Shown here: in pieces, positions 61,601 through 64,000 of the stretch
Position numbering within the stretch: the first letter of the stretch is position 1
Layout of the letters: the number at the start of each line of letters is the position of its first letter
Origin: Lojkania enalia
Lineage: Eukaryota > Ascomycota > Dothideomycetes > Pleosporales
Assembly: GCA_010094045.1 (NCBI GenBank)
Contig: ML986679.1
Location: 65,692-129,691 of the forward strand
Reading direction: 5' to 3'
Length of the DNA: 64,000 nucleotides
The notes under the pieces: generated by a model
The model's database searches: none
What the model was told of the DNA's origin: nothing
Seen by the model: only the letters and a program-made list of their open reading frames with translations
Translations under genes and position numbers: made by a program

Positions 61601-63172
61601 CAACTATCGCCTCCTTATACTTTTATACTCTTAAAAAGAACAAATAATACTTTATAGAGGGAAGAAATTAGCAGCTAAGTATTAAGGGATAATATAATCT
61701 AGGGAGGCAGGTCCTTATATAGTTATAAGCCGTTTTAATTATACTTTATAACCTTTATAGTACTATCTAATAGCAAGCTAATACTGGTAAATTATATAAA
61801 GGAAACTCGTACTATTAGAAAATATTATCGCAATCAGCTTCTACTAGAACTAAAATACTATAAAGATCTAAAGAATTACTCTTTTAGTACTAGCTTCTAT
61901 AAGGCCTATTATACTAAGTTACAGAAGTAGGAGGATATAGATATCTGGTAAAAGATAATAATCCTCTAAGACTCTACTAAAATTCTTCTAGTAATATAGG
62001 TATTTACATATAAATTTAATAAGAACGGTTTCCTATATAAATTTAAGGCTAGATTAGTCGTATGCAGCAATCTACAATCTTAATAGAGAGATACCTATAC
62101 TACTATACTAGCTGTACGAACCTTTCGCTTTCTAATATTAATTGCAACTTATTTTAAACTTAATATATACCAGTTCGATATTATTAATACGTTCCTTAAC
62201 TGCTGATTAGATAGGTTAATATATATCTATATACTAGAAGGTTTCGTATATAAGTATAGGAAATATCTACAACTATAGAAAGCTATATACAGCCTTAAAA
62301 ATACTCCAAAACTTTAGTATTATAAGCTAGATAGGACTCTAAGGTAATTAGGCCTTAAAATAGTACTAGAAATATCTTACTTATACGTAAATAATAAGCT
62401 AATTATCTTCTTTTATATTAATAATATTATAATCCTAGTTTATCTATTAAATATCTCTACTAAGCAGAAATTTGAATCGCAATTAAGTAATAAATATAAA
62501 CTTCGATCTCTTAGAAATCTAAATTAGTTTCTAGGAGTTCAAGTCGTACGCGATATATAGTAGTATAAGATCTAGCTACTATAGGACTTATTTATTAATA
62601 AGGTAGTAGCGCGATTTAATATTACGGTTAATAAAAAGGCGCTAAATACGCCTCTACACGAGAACGTACTACTAGCTACTACTAAGGAATCCTCTAATAG
62701 GATATCTTACTACTAATAACTAATTAGTTGTCTAGCCTAGATTGTAGTTTTTATATATTCTAATATTACGCGAGTATACTTAATATTATTATAATACTTC
62801 TAGAACCCTAGTAATTATTATATTAACGCTACCTTAAAGGTATAATAATATCTAATTAGTACGAAGTATTTAGCAATTATAGTAATAGCTAATAATATAT
62901 AAAATACCTCTACTATTAGCTAGAATAGTAATACTAATTATATTAACCCTATAGAGTAATTACTATTCTATAGTATATCTAATACAGCCTTTAGCAATAA
63001 TTCTAATACTTGTTAAAGTTTCTACAGCTATATATTTTAACTTTTTAGGATACTAATTAATTAAAAAGCCTTAATTTAGCGTACGGTTATAAAATCGACT
63101 ACTAAAGTAGAATTATTAGTACTATTAGTCGCCGGATTAGAAATAGAGTAGTAGTAGAAGGCCTTTACTTTA
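58690..63172 (+). pseudogene. Copia-2 copy 2 gag-pol relic
   Basis: The integrase C-terminal half reads IKARAPRTPK*NSLAE near 60.81-60.86 kb, then ITRARALAIEDNIS, VIYLLNR and YLPLR-type blocks. The open frame at 61172-61381 links integrase to RT. The RT box at 62414-62425 reads Y-I-N-N (FFYINNIIIL) for YVDD, both Asp changed to Asn. The thumb shows NLN*FLGVQV near 62.52 kb. RNase H gives YLISTKYLAI near 62.85 kb and STTKVELLVLLVAG near 63.1 kb, where the insertion truncates it. The domain order gag-IN-RT-RH identifies Ty1/copia. Confidence 0.87.
61172..61381 (+). pseudogene. Open 69-codon stretch of Copia-2 pol (linker between integrase and RT)
   Basis: This is the only uninterrupted frame of note in the TA-rich part. 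It begins LKLKRVLNTRNVIFSN, the copia block usually written as R-D-V-x-F that follows integrase, and then an acidic linker. It is a fragment of the larger relic, not an independent gene; the first Met is an ATG by chance of mutation. Confidence 0.8.
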
Positions 63173-63336
63173 TATTGGAGGGTAGATATCGAGGTGATAG
63201 ATCTTACAAATATCAGCGTTTGTAGACTAGTTCTAATTAGGACTAGCTCTATTTAAATAGTTCTTCTAGAGAGCGCGCTTTACTAAGTAAGTAATAATAA
63301 TATACTTCCTTCTACTCTATCTACTATAGCTTAATA
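63173..63336 (+). repeat. 5' LTR of Copia-1 copy 2 (164 bp)
   Basis: Starts tattggagggtagatatcga and ends gcttaata; it is the reverse complement of 45747-45910 with transitions. Confidence 0.9.
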
Positions 63337-63479
63337 GGTTATAAGCTTTTAGTTGTACTTCCAGCCTATAGCAAATTAGATTAATTATTATATTAATCCC
63401 TAGCTTACTATTACTAACTAATAGGTAGCCTAATAGTAGTATCTAGTTAACTAACCGAGCTTAGCTTATACTACTAATA

Positions 63480-64000
63480 TAGGACGCGACACTATTATAG
63501 TAGACTATAAGAGAGTTATAAACCTAGCAAAGGATAGCAAGAATATTTTACTATAAGAAGCCGCCTTACGAAACTAAGTTGTTGGTAAGGCTGCTGAGGA
63601 TATCCTAGAAGGAATATCTCTACTATCTAAGCCCAGCAAGCTAATATATTAGAACCTACCGCTACGTCTAGATAATATAGAGCTATAGATAGTAAGGCTC
63701 GTCTAGTAAAGTAATTTTAAGAACATTCGACGCACTAATAACGTCTATAAAGTATAATATAACTAATAGTAGAAGGACTACCGTAATTATATTAAGAAGG
63801 AAGCCTTTATTATAAGTATTCTACTTGCTACAGTTTACTAAGAGACACTTAAAGGTCTATACTTATATAAGATAGTAGAAGTACTCTTAGATGCTATTCT
63901 TAAGTACTATAAAGAGTAAGGTCTTATAGAGGAGTATACCCTCTAGGCTAATTTCTTCAGCCTATATAGTAGTTACTATAATAGTATATCTTAATTTACT
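63480..64000 (+). pseudogene. Copia-1 copy 2 gag relic, partial
   Basis: The plus frame with stops reads AAEDILEGISLLSKPSKLIY, then NLPLRLDNIEL and DYRNYIKKEAFIISILLATV near 63.6-63.85 kb, a helical gag-like segment. Similar sequence lies on the minus strand at 45.0-45.5 kb. The zinc knuckle, if any, is beyond the window. Confidence 0.7.

Larger units (their letters stand above)
58228..63172 (+). mobile_element. Copia-2 copy 2 (LTR to RNase H), 3' end cut by Copia-1
   Basis: The LTR starts tgttatagggattttcggct at 58228 with its TG intact. The element runs through gag, integrase, RT and into RNase H, where Copia-1 has inserted at 63173. No 3' LTR is in the window. RIP is milder in patches (for example 60.8-61.4 kb), leaving one open stretch of 69 codons. 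Confidence 0.88.
63173..64000 (+). mobile_element. Copia-1 copy 2, 5' LTR and gag (continues past the window)
   Basis: The 164-bp LTR at 63173-63336 is followed by gag collinear with the minus strand of 45090-45746. The element is inserted into the RNase H of Copia-2. Confidence 0.9.

Overview
The window looks like a subtelomeric or accessory-type region of a filamentous ascomycete (Pezizomycotina). Three things point there: short introns of about 50-57 nt with GTAAG donors and CTAAC-like branch sites; transposon families typical of these fungi (Ty3/gypsy chromoviruses, Ty1/copia, Fot1/pogo, hAT, Tad-like LINE); and a strong repeat-induced point mutation (RIP) signature. In 1-29,990 and from about 40,000 to the end the sequence is dominated by TpA, CpA is scarce, and nearly every reading frame is broken by TAA/TAG. 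Gag-pol and transposase homology can still be read through the stops.

Layout. 1-17,507: at least four copies of one chromovirus (called Gypsy-A here; LTR 278-279 bp, chromodomain at the end of pol), nested in each other, with a hAT transposon (9,836-13,261) inside one copy and a 10-N assembly gap at 16,073-16,082 between two inverted copies. 17,506-28,480: a second chromovirus (Gypsy-B, 315-bp LTRs) carrying two Fot1/pogo elements and a probable antisense reading frame between pol and its 3' LTR. 28,481-29,990: RIPped LINE-like sequence interrupted by a solo Gypsy-A LTR with a perfect GTTAT target duplication.

29,990-about 39,700: an island of more balanced composition. It holds a 5'-truncated, lightly mutated LINE with poly(A); a 1.15-kb segment bounded by inverted repeats that contains a Tyr/Ser-rich spliced gene candidate; a nucleoside 2-deoxyribosyltransferase-like fragment; a frameshifted Pro/Glu-rich region; a SIR2 (sirtuin) pseudogene with four TAG codons; and a two-exon, six-helix membrane protein gene with one in-frame TGA.

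The block containing the membrane protein gene (38,278-40,753) is tandemly duplicated. The second copy (40,754-about 48,339) is heavily RIPped and split by a complete copia element (Copia-1, 40,802-45,910, target duplication CTAAG). Comparing the copies shows that the stop in the first copy was a Trp codon. The rest is Copia-2 (48,234-51,206), Gypsy-A (51,907-58,227), a longer Copia-2 (58,228-63,172) and the 5' end of another Copia-1 (63,173 to the end).

The window therefore reads as a RIP-inactivated transposon nest with a decaying gene island. I see no clearly intact host gene of known function. Names such as Gypsy-A and Copia-1 are local labels, not database names. Boundaries given as 'about' come from homology between copies, not from terminal motifs.
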